A DNA stretch of 64,000 bases from Istiophorus platypterus (lineage: Eukaryota; Chordata; Actinopteri; Istiophoriformes; Istiophoridae). The notes beneath the pieces were generated by a model. The model was not told where the DNA came from and searched no databases. It worked only from the letters and a program-made list of their open reading frames with translations. Where the stretch lies: the NCBI GenBank assembly GCA_016859345.1, contig CM029116.1, forward strand, positions 632,001-696,000, given 5' to 3'. Each line of letters begins with the position of its first letter. The stretch's first letter is position 1. The position numbers were made by a program, and so were the translations under genes. Shown in pieces: positions 50,749-62,268 of the stretch.

Positions 50749-52537
50749 CTCCACATGATAACAGTTTAATCTGTTTTCAATCATTTTCAATTTATTTCAG
50801 TTTCAGCTGCAGGAACAATCACAGCTGTTTGCATAGAGTTTACTCCTGTTTATTTTTTATTTTTATTTTATTAAAACTACATTTACATGCACATGTTTCA
50901 GAGGTTCAGTCCGAGATGTTTGATTATTCACATGTTAAAATTAGGACGTTGAATTACAGATTATTATGCTCTGTGTTTGTTGTGTAATCAGAACTAAAAT
51001 ATATTTGTGTTTAATAACAAAATAAAAAACAATCATTTTTTAGAGAAGTAGTATATGTTTATACTTCACACACAGTTTGACAAAGAAAAAACTCAATTTT
51101 TTATCTGGTGATACAAACAAACACAGGTGTTACATGTTTACTTGGTATGTCCATGAATTAACCTGCATCCACACAGAAATACACACCTGCACTGGCATTT
51201 ACAGGAATTAAACAAGGTTATGAAAAAGGCGTCAAATACAAATCTTTTCCTCAGAGTTAATTAAAAGATAAACACCTGCTGCTTTCAGTTTTTAATTTTC
51301 CAGAAACAAACACACCATCATTCTTCTTCCTTTGAGCCTCCCAGACTCACAACAAGAGCCCCTCCTCCAACACCTGCTGAGTGAGAGACTCGTACAATCA
51401 TCACAACACAACACAGAGCACGATAATCAACGCACAGAAAACTTGTGGGTTCTTTAAAGGAACGTCTAGAACAGTGGTCAGAGACCTGAGTTTCTCTGTT
51501 GTTGTCTGCTTTAACTTCATTCCCTTTTTTTCCCTCATTTACCTGTATCCATTCCTCTGTTCCTACAACACCTGCACATCCATCCATGCATTAGTTACAC
51601 CACTTGACCTTTTAAGGGGTCTCGGGGGGGCTGGGGGCTGCACGGTACCCACGCATTCACGAGGAGAACATACAAACTCCACAGAGAAAGGCCCAGACCA
51701 AACCAGGTCCGAATGCAGACCCAGACCCAGACCGACCGTCTCAGGTCTCAGTTGTGTCTCCTGGATGCTGTAGATCTAATAACTACACCACACTGTGATA
51801 TTCACCTTCGTATCAACCTTTTTCTGTCAGGAACCGCTTCTGTGTCCAGACATATTTTACAATTAGACGGCACCGAGGCATGAACCCGAGCTTTTTTTCC
51901 ACCATGACCTTGTCACCAGACAACATTAAACTGCTGCCTCTGCTGACGGTGAACATCTGGCCCCAGGTGTTGCAGAAACAAGTTCATGACTCCTGCATTG
52001 GCGTCTCTTTAGTGTCTGATCAGGCTTGATGTGGTGAATTGAAAGATTTCTGAGTGGTTGTTTCCATTCAGCAACTTGAAACCTAGATGTTTATAGTTTA
52101 TTTAGTTTAGTTTTTACTGTGAGAATTCCCGTTTTATTTCCCCTCCTTTTTTAATCTGATGCTTTGCTTTTTGTTAAAGTCATATCTGTTTTGCAAATTT
52201 ATTTTGGAACTCTTACATATTTTTATTTCTTCTCTTTCTTTCCTGTCTGATATTTGATGCATTTGTTGTAAAATGTGATTCATACGTAAATCTACATTTT
52301 TATAAATAATATTAGGAAATAAAAAGTGACTTTGTGACAGTTGATCTAAATAATTTGAAGGTTTTAGTTTAGCTATATATTTTACTGTAATGGCTAAGAC
52401 ACGGACTCTCTCTCTCTCTCTCTCTCAGTAGTGTTTAATGTGTTCAGTCAATATTTGCTCTCACTCTCTCTGATCTCCATTAAAGGTTAATTTGACTCGA
52501 CCCTCTCTCTCTGCGCAAACACTGAAACCTGCTGTTG

Positions 52538-52539
<2 letters not shown>

Positions 52540-52579
<40 letters not shown>

Positions 52580-52645
52580 AACACACACACACATGCATGC
52601 ACATGCACACGCACGCAAATGCACACATATGCATGCACATGCATG

Positions 52646-52683
<38 letters not shown>

Positions 52684-52702
52684 TACACACACACACACTG
52701 AT
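52540..52702. repeat. Compound (CA)n with ATGCA units
   Basis: CA tracts on both sides of a block of acatgcatgcacatgcac words. Confidence 0.93.
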
Positions 52703-53009
52703 CATGCCAGTATCCCCAGTCCTGGGCGCTGGAGTCTGTTTTCAGTGGTGGGGGAGGGAGTCCGTCCAACATGTGGACATGTGAGCACAACTGGACGTTA
52801 TGTCTCTAAATCTCTATCCTGTCTCAGATTTGTTTATTTCTTTGTTTAAATCTCTGGTTTTATAATCTCTCTGTTCTATAATATTGAATAAACAATATAT
52901 AATCAATAGTCTAATATGTGTTTATAGTTTTTTCTTCAGCTGTGTTTGCAAACAAACTCAGGACAGAGGACAGATGGAGGCAAAGTGACAAACTTGACTG
53001 ATTTCTCTC

Positions 53010-53015
53010 TTTAAT
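53010..53015 (-). terminator. Candidate sst3 polyadenylation signal
   Basis: ATTAAA on the minus strand about 230 bases past the sst3 stop; an AATAAA lies further on at 52833..52838. Use is inferred from position only. Confidence 0.4.
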
Positions 53016-53245
53016 TGATAATTACATTAATTATTCAGGTACACTGCAGCCAGACCGCTGCTGATTGGTCCATCCAGTTGCTCAGGTGAGGGTCAGGTGA
53101 TGTGGCATTGGTCCAGTGAAGGTGTGGCCTCAGCTATGAGCAAAAAATACAAACAAAAAACAAAAATAAAGGTGGACAGGTGAGCAAAAGAATGCAAGTT
53201 ACCTGGGTGGGGCTTAAATAAACCCTCAGGTACCTGGGCGGGGCA

Positions 53246-53452
53246 TTAACAGGAAGTGAATCCTTTCCAGTAGAAGTTCTTGCAACCCGCTTTGCGTTCA
53301 CGTGGGGGCAGGCTGTTGGGGGGGTCAACGGAGCGCTCCAGGTTCATCCTTCCTCCCGTTGCCATGGAAACCACCTCAGCCTCTCTCTGGGCGTCAGCCT
53401 CAGGCAGAGACATCTGAGCCAGCAGGTCTTCCACTGCACGTTTACTCCACTC
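53246..53452 (-). CDS. sst3: sst3 exon 2 (residues 60-127, hormone)
   Basis: Starts EWSKRAVEDL after a CAG acceptor and ends at a stop after the hormone. SS-28 is coded by 53249..53332 and SS-14 by 53249..53290. All ring Cys and the Trp-Lys core are present. Confidence 0.97.
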   Translation of the reverse strand, partial: EWSKRAVEDLLAQMSLPEADAQREAEVVSMATGGRMNLERSVDPPNSLPPRERKAGCKNFYWKGFTSC

Positions 53453-55872
53453 CTGTCAACAGCGACACACAGAACCAGTCAGAGTTAGAGCCAGTCAGAG
53501 TTAGAACCAGTCAGAACAGTTGAGAACCAGTCAGAACAGTTGGGAAAAGTTTCAAGATGTTTGGGATATGTCAGAGCTCATGACTGACAAACTTAGTGTT
53601 TTGCCTTAAGCTTTTCTGGAGCTTTCCATCATATCACATGTTCTTCCTCAGAGGATGACATTGATGTTGTTGATGGTGAAATTGTCAGTTGCTGTTTCCA
53701 AGGTGAACTTTCATTATTAACTTCTAAATCAAAATGAAGAAATGGGATAGAGATGGAAATTTGAACATGTTAATTGAGCTGCTCCATTTTCTGCAGAGAC
53801 AATACGGGAAGATCAAAAGCTTCAGATCAGCTACTAAATGTACCTTGTGGACAGATTATTAATCAGCAGCCAGAATCCTCTACACCGGTTAGACACATTT
53901 ATGACTTGTTTTAATATAAAGTGAATATTTATACCGGATTCAGTTTGAAAACTAAAGCAGATGTTAAACCAGCGTTAATGGAGCTGCTGTAGTAAAGGCA
54001 GGAACGTAGCTCATTTTACAGTCACATGTCCCACACAGCCTCTGAACATGTACAGAACGTCCCTGACCTGCTTTACCTTTCACAATAGGTCGTCCATATT
54101 ATCATCATTCAAGATCAAACAACGTAAACTCTGCATCCTCGCTGCTGCCTCCTCTTCCTCGCCTTCTTCTGAATGAGTTTACTGTTTGGGGTTCGATTCC
54201 AGGTCCTCTCAGCAAAACTCTGTAAGAATTGGGAACTCCACTGATTCTGTTACTTTACCCCTTAGCTCTTATTTTGGTAGCTGTGCTCCTGTCATACAGC
54301 TTTATTTGAGATGTCGGGGGACACTTTACTGTCCCACAAACATCAAGTTGGTTTGAAACTAGTCTGGTTTAAATCAGAAGAGAAAATGACAACATGGCGT
54401 TTAAAGAGTCCATGGTGTGCTACAACCACTACGTTGAGCATGGTGGATCTTTTTGGATGTTTGGCTGTGGCTACTCCTTATCAGTGGAGGGGAAGTTGAC
54501 CCGACCTACATTTACCAAACCAGTACACCAGTGCATTTACCCACCAGTCAGCCCTCATCACTTACGTCTTTTCTCTGGTGAAAATTGAACATACAATTTC
54601 AGAACATTTCTGATAATGTACATAAATGTCACCTTCCTGCAGCTAGTTTGAGTACATGTTCGTCTGGCGTTTTTGTCTGTAGTGGACTCGTCTCTCCCCC
54701 CTTGTGGCTGGAGGGCAGAAAACACCCACTGTGACTACAGTTGTTGAGAGTCTACGTTGCTGTGGTCATTTTTCTCCACTGGCCAGGAGGATAGGAGGCG
54801 TAAAGGTGAAATTTAAGTTTTATATTAACAGTGGCTTCCAGTTTGACACAGAGAAGATTAGCGATGAAGACCACTTGCTTGGTTTTTCATATGTCTGTCT
54901 GGTTCACCTTCCCACCTCTGATGAACACCTGCACAACTCTAACCCTTCTGTGGAGAACATCTGGAGTGTTGTGTCCATGGGGCTGGAGAAAACTATGCTT
55001 GGTGTCTGTATTTAAACATTAGAAGAGGAATAAAACCGACATCTATTGTGTCACAGTACCCCCAGAGATTATTAGAAAAATTTAAAGGAAAAGTTCAACG
55101 TTTAGTAAAACCTTCATCTTCTCTTTCTCTCTCAGATTGAGACATTCAGAGTGTACCAACTCCCAGATCTACACAGTAAATATGGAGCTACAGTGGGCAG
55201 TAGGTCAGCTTAGCTGAGCATAAAGACTGGAAACAGGTGGAAACAGCTAGCTCATTTGTTTAATCTTCACAAAACCCGAAGTGTGGAAAAAAATCACACT
55301 TCCAAGTTTGTGTGGTGGGCTTTGCTCTGGAATACATCTTCAACCAACAGAGACTTAAGCTACTGTTTGTAGCCCAGAAAAGGTCAAGCATTTACCCCCC
55401 CCCCCCAATTATGTTTTTGTATTTTTTTCCAAATTTTAAACTATTTTTATAAGTCAGGGAATATTACCCCCCCTCCCCCCCAAAAAATCACCTGCTAAAC
55501 CTGCTAAAACTTCAAAATGCCCAAACTATGCTGTCAAAATGTCTGAAACTCTGCAGCTGAATTCCCAATAATTGACAGTGATGCTGGAGGATATTTTGGT
55601 GGTTTAGTCAGGATTTGTAACTTTCAGACTAAATAAAATCCACCATCTTTAATATTTTTTTTCTGAGGCTTCCAATTGGTTGTTGCATCTCTCACCTGTG
55701 ACAGGAGTCCTGTGCTTCGAGCTCTTTGCAGCAACCGGTGGTGACGCAGCTCCAGATCCAGGTCTTGATTCTGGTACTGCTCCTGGTCTCTGTCTGGCTG
55801 AGAGGAAACAGCTGGACTGCACAGAACCAACACTACGAGGACGAAGATGGCGGGGCAACGTACACACTGCAT
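53246..55872 (-). CDS. sst3: Preprosomatostatin of the [Tyr7,Gly10] type (former PSS-II), two exons
   Basis: Exons 55696..55872 and 53246..53452 join in phase 0 to give 127 residues. A hydrophobic signal (IFVLVVLVLC) is followed by a Gln/Asp-rich propeptide, then EWSKRAVEDLLAQM, LERS, a Pro-rich spacer PPNSLPPRERK and AGCKNFYWKGFTSC. The Tyr7 and Gly10 changes define the fish PSS-II hormone. A single Arg 28 residues from the end (SVDPPNS start) matches the known SS-28-II cleavage. It is secreted, and in fishes is classically made in pancreatic islets. The gene plan and phase equal those of sst1 13 kb downstream. The name sst3 follows the Tostivint scheme from memory. Confidence 0.96.
53453..55695 (-). 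other. sst3 intron (2.2 kb)
   Basis: GT/AG borders. Contains the percomorph repeat at 55.1 kb. Short plus-strand frames at 54.3-55.0 kb have no recognised content. Confidence 0.75.
55083..55335. mobile_element. Interspersed repeat common in percomorph fishes (second type)
   Basis: Carries gtaaatatggagctacag, cataaagactggaaacagg, ggaaacagctagct and aaaacccgaagtgtgg in the order seen in a widespread percomorph repeat (…TTAGCATAAAGACTGGAAACAG…). Identified from memory only. Lies in the sst3 intron. Confidence 0.6.
55696..55872 (-). CDS. sst3: sst3 exon 1 (residues 1-59)
   Basis: ATG at 55870..55872 begins MQCVRCPAIF. The exon ends STGLLSQ at donor GTGAGA, phase 0. Signal cleavage is expected near AVSSQ. 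No TATA box was found within about 600 bases upstream; a CRE-like TGCGTCAT lies near 56093..56100 on the minus strand. Confidence 0.93.
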
Positions 55873-58800
55873 ACCTACCCAAACATCAGGGGGAGAAGAA
55901 GAAATGTGTTCAACCTAAGGAGGGAAAATCAAACATCAGAGACAAAGTGGAAAAGAAAAAGGAGAGAAATTTCTCACTGTCTGCTGTTCTGGTATCTTCT
56001 GCTGGTCTTGGCCCTGGTTCTAGAGTTGTCTCTGGTCCTGGTCCTCTGGGTGCTGCTGTTTTGAAGCCTCAATCTCCTCCTCCAGCAGGTCACATGACGC
56101 AGTATGTTTGATTGACAGCTGGAGGGCTGCGGGGTGATGAAGGAACGCAGACGTCGAAGTTAAACAGCCGTCCATTATTCCGTATTGACTTTAAATGGAG
56201 TCGAAGCAGTAAAACAATAAAAACTATCAGCAGCAGCAGCATATTCCCGCCCATGACAAATACAACAGCGGAATGTCAGGCTGAAGAGGAGAGGAATTAA
56301 CGAAGCGTTCAGAGGATTAGCAGACTTCATTAGCACTCGCTGATATCTCCATTAAACAAAGAGGCTGTGGCAGAGAGTCGCCCACTCAACATTTAGTCAG
56401 AACAAACACAGCTTAATGCTGCAGAAAAACACTTTGCATTGGTTTAAAATGCTTCGCCGCAGAGAGATGGAGTGGAAATGACATCAGGGAATCCCACCAA
56501 CACTCAGTCACAGGAATGACTCAACTTAGCGTAAACCAGACACGAATAACATGTCATTTAAGTCAAATTTCTCCAAGTACCAACAGTTAAATGTTGTGAA
56601 AGACCTTCAGTAAGAGCTCGGGGGCTGACGCGTGAAGCAGGACCTGATTTAGTTAGCTTCAAATTCAGCATTAACGTGCAGATTTTTGCCACTGACCAGC
56701 AGCAACTTTGATCCCATACAACAAGATCCCAGAAAATCTCGCTGGGTGAGGACTAATGCAGGTGACTAAAAAAGAAACCAAGGCGCTCCACCTTCAAGTG
56801 AAATAATATTATTGATCCATAATTGACAGCTAATGGGCAAACAGACCCTGGCTTTGTCAGCGTCTGTCAAACTCATTAATCGTTGATAATTACGAACCAG
56901 CTGTAGGTGACATCATGTTCAGTTGTGGCCCAGTGCCTCGCCCCCAGAGGGCGCTACATTGCAAGCATTGGCTGCCGACATGACAAGAATGGGAAAATAT
57001 ACAACAAGGCATAATAGTACGTTGTTTTTTATTTACATGAAGTGAAGAATTACGATGTAACATGATAGAATTATTTAATTATATAAACGAGGAGGATCAA
57101 TAAACTAGAGAAAAGGAATATTAGAATTAAATGGATGGACCAGAGCTCAACCCTAGCTTATATTGTTGGTTTCAAAGAAAAAAACATAAATACATGTGTT
57201 AAAAAACAACAAACTAATTCCAATCGGTGCTTTTATTTCAGAAATTAGTTGATTTATTTCCTTCAAAATCGCCTGACGATAAAAATTAGTATTAAATTCT
57301 ATTGTAAAACACAGTCGGCAGGTGTAAGGACTGACAAGTACTAACAAAGTGAACAACAGCAAAATATTGTGTCAATCAATCATTCATGATCCCTACACAG
57401 CAGACAAAGTAATGTTTTAATAAATACATGTCAAAATTTCGAGTATTAATATAGTAATATTAGAGACATGGCAGGAAGTCCCCCTCATTGTTCAGTCCTG
57501 TGGGGTCAGTGGCATTAGGTGGGACAGTCCAGAACATTTAAACCACCTATGATGACTTCACGTGTTACCGTCCTGTTGTCCGCAGATACGGTCACTGTTT
57601 GCAGAGTCCTATTTTAATTAATAATCTTACCTAGTCCTACTGTGTTTAGAGCGTGTAGGTGTCTTGTAACATCGCCTGGTGTCTTTCATCTTGCCTCTGA
57701 GCCTCTTTATTACGTTCCCCCCGCTGATGACAGGGGCTGTGCGGAGAAAACGGACCAGGACCGGACATCGACCTCACTACCAAACCAGATCACTTTCTTT
57801 TGTGGAGACGGACACTTTGCAACCCGTGTCCTCACAAGTTACAACGTCTACATGTGCAACAGATGTGAGCATGTATGAGTATCATGTCCTCTGTTGTTCA
57901 GACCCCCAGTGGGCAGTGTGGAAGTAAAAGATCTGAATGCCTCTTCCACCTCTGCACTGAAGAAGGCTGTGGGATACGACTGAAAGCACCGTATCCCACG
58001 AGCCGGAGGACTTTTGCAGTTAGAATATTTATGGAATAAAGAAGACCGAACTAAGGTCTGTCCTCATCTCTGCTGCCAGATGGATTATCTCCACAAATAC
58101 TGCAGCTCTGTGTTGTCATAAGTTTACCCTGCTCAGGGCTCTCTGACCTCTGACCTCCCACTGAAGCCTGTGAGGTGAACCTATCTGATGACTGGGGAGG
58201 AGCTGACACAAATGTCCAAGGGGGACTCTGGTTTAAACGTAAACAGACACCCCCCTTTAGTTTTTGACGTGACCCTTGTTAATACTGATGCCAGTGGCCG
58301 TTGAGTGAACTGCGACCAGCCTCCCAGGCCTCCATGTCGCCACTGTCTACCTACGAGGTGATCCAACATTTCTTGCCAGAGAGCCTGACGTCCCTTCATT
58401 TGTTCAGGTGAAACTGATCTAACCACTTTCCTGACGGCAGCAGCCCAGTGTCCATGGAGGAGGTTGCTAATTTAGTTACCCATCGTTGTCACCACTGCTG
58501 ACCGCCAATGCCGACCCCAGCGCTGAGGAACCCGCCGCTGACTCGTCCCCTGTCCCTTTCCTGTGGTGACACGGTGGTGCTGGGTATTGTTTGATGTATT
58601 ATTAGTTGCTCATTAACAATGCGGTTTACCAACATTTCATCAGCAGCAACATTGCAACATTAGAACAACTGTATTTGATTGTGCCTGATTGCTCCTCTGC
58701 ATGCGTCATAAACTGGTCTGAGCCAGTGCAGCTCAGCTGTGTTGCTCTCTGTTGCTTGCGTTGTTGCCGTATTGTTCCATCAACGTGTTGCTGCTTCCTG

Positions 58801-59310
58801 TCGCTCTGCGTGTCGTCTGCTCCATCTTGAGAGCCCTGATCTCGATGCCGTCGATGTCTTCATGGTGTCTGGTCCTCTCCAGTCTGTTATTTTTAACCAT
58901 CATGCAATCGGTTCCATCACCTGGCGTTTACAGATTAATGTGTCGTCTTTAGAAACAAAAGAAATGAAATGAAATGAGAAGTTTGAACTTGTTCGATGGA
59001 AACCAAGCGCACCAAGTTGCATTCGGTTAATGAAATGTCCACAGGACGTCGGTTTGTCTCATGACAATATTCACGTATAAACATGCTCATCTTCCTGAGC
59101 TTTGGAGCATTGTTGTACGTTGGACAGATTTTAAAGATCTTTGGGCTCAATCTGAGTTTCTGAGATGTCGAAATAAAAAAAACAACTTGGCTTCATCTTC
59201 ATCATCATCTTCATCTCCTCGGGAAGCTAATAGACAACAAATTAGTGGCAGCTGGTTGCTGTGGTAACACATTAACAGCCAGCAGCCATCACCAAGGAGC
59301 TGTTGGCATG

Positions 59311-59368
<58 letters not shown>

Positions 59369-60784
59369 CATGATGGTGAAGTGATGACATCACTCTCCTC
59401 CCTCTGATGCGTACAGTTTTTGTTTTCACACTGAGTCACTGAATGAGAATTGCAGGAAAATGTAACTGAGCTGAATCTGGATTCCAACCACCTCATCAGG
59501 ACCAGAGTCTGTTGCCCTGGAACATTTGGCCCCAAAGTTTAATAAACTGTCGGATGAAACTTTAACTTCATGTCAAAAGTAAAAAAAAACAATGATAACC
59601 TTCTTTAATCCATTTTCTCAGACTGAGAAACATTAATAACAGACATGATTCATGACTCCATATAATTACAGCACAGCTCAGGTGAATCATCATCACTAAT
59701 GGAACCGCGAATACATCTTAATGTCGTCTTACACCTGTAACAGACAAGTTACTTTTTCCTCCAGATGACAATGTGTGAAACACACACTAAACACTGAGAC
59801 ATCTATGATCAGGCTTTGTTCAACCTGTCGCAGTGTGATGATCCTTTTTAAATGAGGGAAAAAAATGAAAGATTTATAATATCAGTTTGTATGTGGGTAT
59901 TTTTTTACATGTGAAGAACAAATACGTGAAAACAAGAATTTCATGTTGACGGTAGTTTTTTGACACATTATTTACAGGGCTTAATACTGCACATGTGTGA
60001 AAATGTTGGGTTGTTCAGGTCATTTTGAAATAATTTTTTTCTTTTAATCTGCAATTTTAGCAAAACATGATGTTTATCTTTGACAGTTAGATGTGAAAAG
60101 TACGATAACTGATCTTAAAAGTCATTTCATGATATCCCACATTGTTTCCTTCTTTAATAATCACTGTCACTGTTATTACTCATAATCATTTATCAAATTG
60201 TTAAGTAAAAATTATGTTGTATAATTTTTATATAACAGGCACAGATGAAAAATTAAATAAAGATAACAATGGCTTGAAGATTGTTTCTTTTTGTTCCCAC
60301 CACTAGGAGTCGCCAACATCAGAAATGTAAGAATCCAAGAGACTGTGGCTTTAAATTTTAAAATGATTTGATAGTTGGAGATACTTTTTGATCTTATTCT
60401 CCAAACCTGAGTTCAGCTTTCTATTAAACAGACCTGACACTTCAAACCTGATTTCGTCTCATGGTAACACTTCACTTTTACTCCTGGCTTGTTGGGTCTT
60501 TATTAATGTCCAGTGTCTGTTCTACATGTTTTATATGGTTCCAGCTGTTTCACTGTGTCGTGGTTCGTCCTCTGTTTATCCAGCAGCCTCCACTGATCAT
60601 GTTTCCACTGGAGGAGTCAGAGTCGGCGACAGAGACGTTAACAAATACTGAGACCTGATCACTCACAGCTGTTTAGTCTGATAGAAACCAGTTATTACAT
60701 CTATATATGTCATTATATAGAGAAGTTGTATTTTCCATAGATGCTAATTTCCCAACTGAAATACAGTCATGTTAAAAAAATCTC
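55873..60784. other. DNA upstream of sst3
   Basis: No gene recognised. A candidate regulatory stretch is noted at about 56.7-56.9 kb. Confidence 0.5.
59311..59361. repeat. (CA)n microsatellite
   Basis: About 25 units. Confidence 0.95.
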
Positions 60785-61075
60785 CTTAAAACCTTTTTTT
60801 GAAGAGGAAAAAAAAGAAAAAAATGATCTCTCTGTAAACACATTTTATTAAACTCAACAAGTGGTCAAAAACAAACAAAATAAAGGAAGGTTCCACTTTA
60901 TACTATTTCGGCACATGGCTGCTGATCTCCTTTAAACCTTTTTTTTTTTGATGAAAAAAAAAAATGATCTGACTTCTGTAAAACACATTTTATTAAACTC
61001 AACAAGTGTCATATTCACAAAACAGATAAAGGTGATCCCACTTTATCACTATTTCGGTACATATAACAATAACAG
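60785..61075. repeat. Diverged 144-bp tandem duplication
   Basis: Two units 144 bases apart share a T run followed by an A run, then acacattttattaaactcaa and ctatttcgg-acat. They differ by small indels and substitutions. Confidence 0.85.
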
Positions 61076-61585
61076 CACAGGAGTATGTACATCTGAAAAC
61101 AGTGAAGCGTCTAAAAATCTTTAATTTGATTTGAAAATAATTAGATCAGACCCTCTCGGTGCTGTAAACACTGTTAATAATTTCATGTGCCTCTACGTTC
61201 ATCTCTGTTGGGTATTATATTAATGTTTGGTACAGAATGAGTCGGACAAGGGTCACAGACTGAGACCAGAACGACCTCATGACAGAGGACAGCATGTCCC
61301 AGAATGCATTGCTCTGAGAAGCATGAAATCAGAGAGCTTCAGATTCTGTTGCTGTGCAGAAAATAAAAGTGTATTAATCTTATATTTCTGTTTTTTTTTC
61401 ATTCACTTCAATTTCTGTTGCAGTTCCACCAGGTGGTCGTTGGAGGAACTGCAGCCGAGCAGGCTGCTGATTGGTCAGGGTCTCCTCTGTTGTGTCTCAG
61501 CTCTGCCGTCCTCTGGCAGAAGCAGGAACTACAGCTCCGGTGATGGCGGCAGTGCTAATGGTACTAACAGTGACAGTCGTTAAGA

Positions 61586-62268
61586 GCAGTCGTAGTAGTA
61601 GCAGTAGCAGTCGCAGTAGTAACAGTAGTAGTAGTAGTAGTAGCAGCAGTAGTAACGACAGTGGTAGTAGTAGTAGTAGCAGCAGTAGTAGTAGTGGTAC
61701 TAGTAGTGGTAGTAGTAGCAGTAGTAGTATCAGTAGTAGTAGTAGCACCAGTGGTAGTAGTAGTAGCTGTAGTAGTACTACAGTAGTAGTAGTATTACTA
61801 GTAGTAGTAGTAGTAGTAGTCATAGCAGTAGTAGCAGTAGTACTATTAGTAGTAGTAGTAGTAGTAGTAGTGACAGTAGTAGTACTAGTAGTCATAGCAG
61901 TAATAGTAGTAGTAGCATCAGTACTAATAGTATCAGTAGTAGCAGTAGTACTAGTAGTATCAGTAGTATTATCAGTAGTAATAGTAGTAGTAGTAGTAGT
62001 AGTAATATTAGTAGTAGTAGTAGCAGTACTAGCATCAGAAGTATTATCAGTAGTAGTATCAGTAGTAGTAGTAGTAGCAGTACTAGTATCAGTAGTAGTA
62101 CTAGAAGTACTAAAGTAGCAGTAGTTAGAGGCTATAATTTTTGTAGTGAAGTAAATATCGTGACTGTAGTAATATTAGTACTCACAGTAAACTGTAGTAG
62201 CAGTAGTAGTAGTAGTGGTAGTAGTAGTAATAGTTATAATCACAGTAGTAGTGCACGTAGTACTACAC
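61586..62268. repeat. (AGT)n trinucleotide array
   Basis: AGT units with AGC and ACT variants, dense to 62120 and broken up after that. Ser-rich or Val-rich frames here are artefacts of the repeat. Confidence 0.93.

Larger units (their letters stand above)
49893..52539. other. Intergenic DNA downstream of sst3
   Basis: Homopolymer and CA tracts only; no gene recognised. Confidence 0.5.

Noticed and set aside
44560..53680. Similar words at about 44598-44636 and 53615-53653 (tctggagct…cttcctcag)
   Set aside because: About 40 bases of partial similarity; could be an old repeat but too short to claim.
54190..54200. Perfect B-box word GGTTCGATTCC
   Set aside because: No A box at the right distance and no T-arm pairing; treated as chance or a very small SINE remnant.
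54311..55015. Short plus-strand frames inside the sst3 intron
   Set aside because: No start, splice or domain evidence; part runs towards an interspersed repeat. An unknown repeat is more likely than a nested gene.
61471..62118. 215-codon Ser/Val-rich frame
   Set aside because: Product of the (AGT)n array; no domain.
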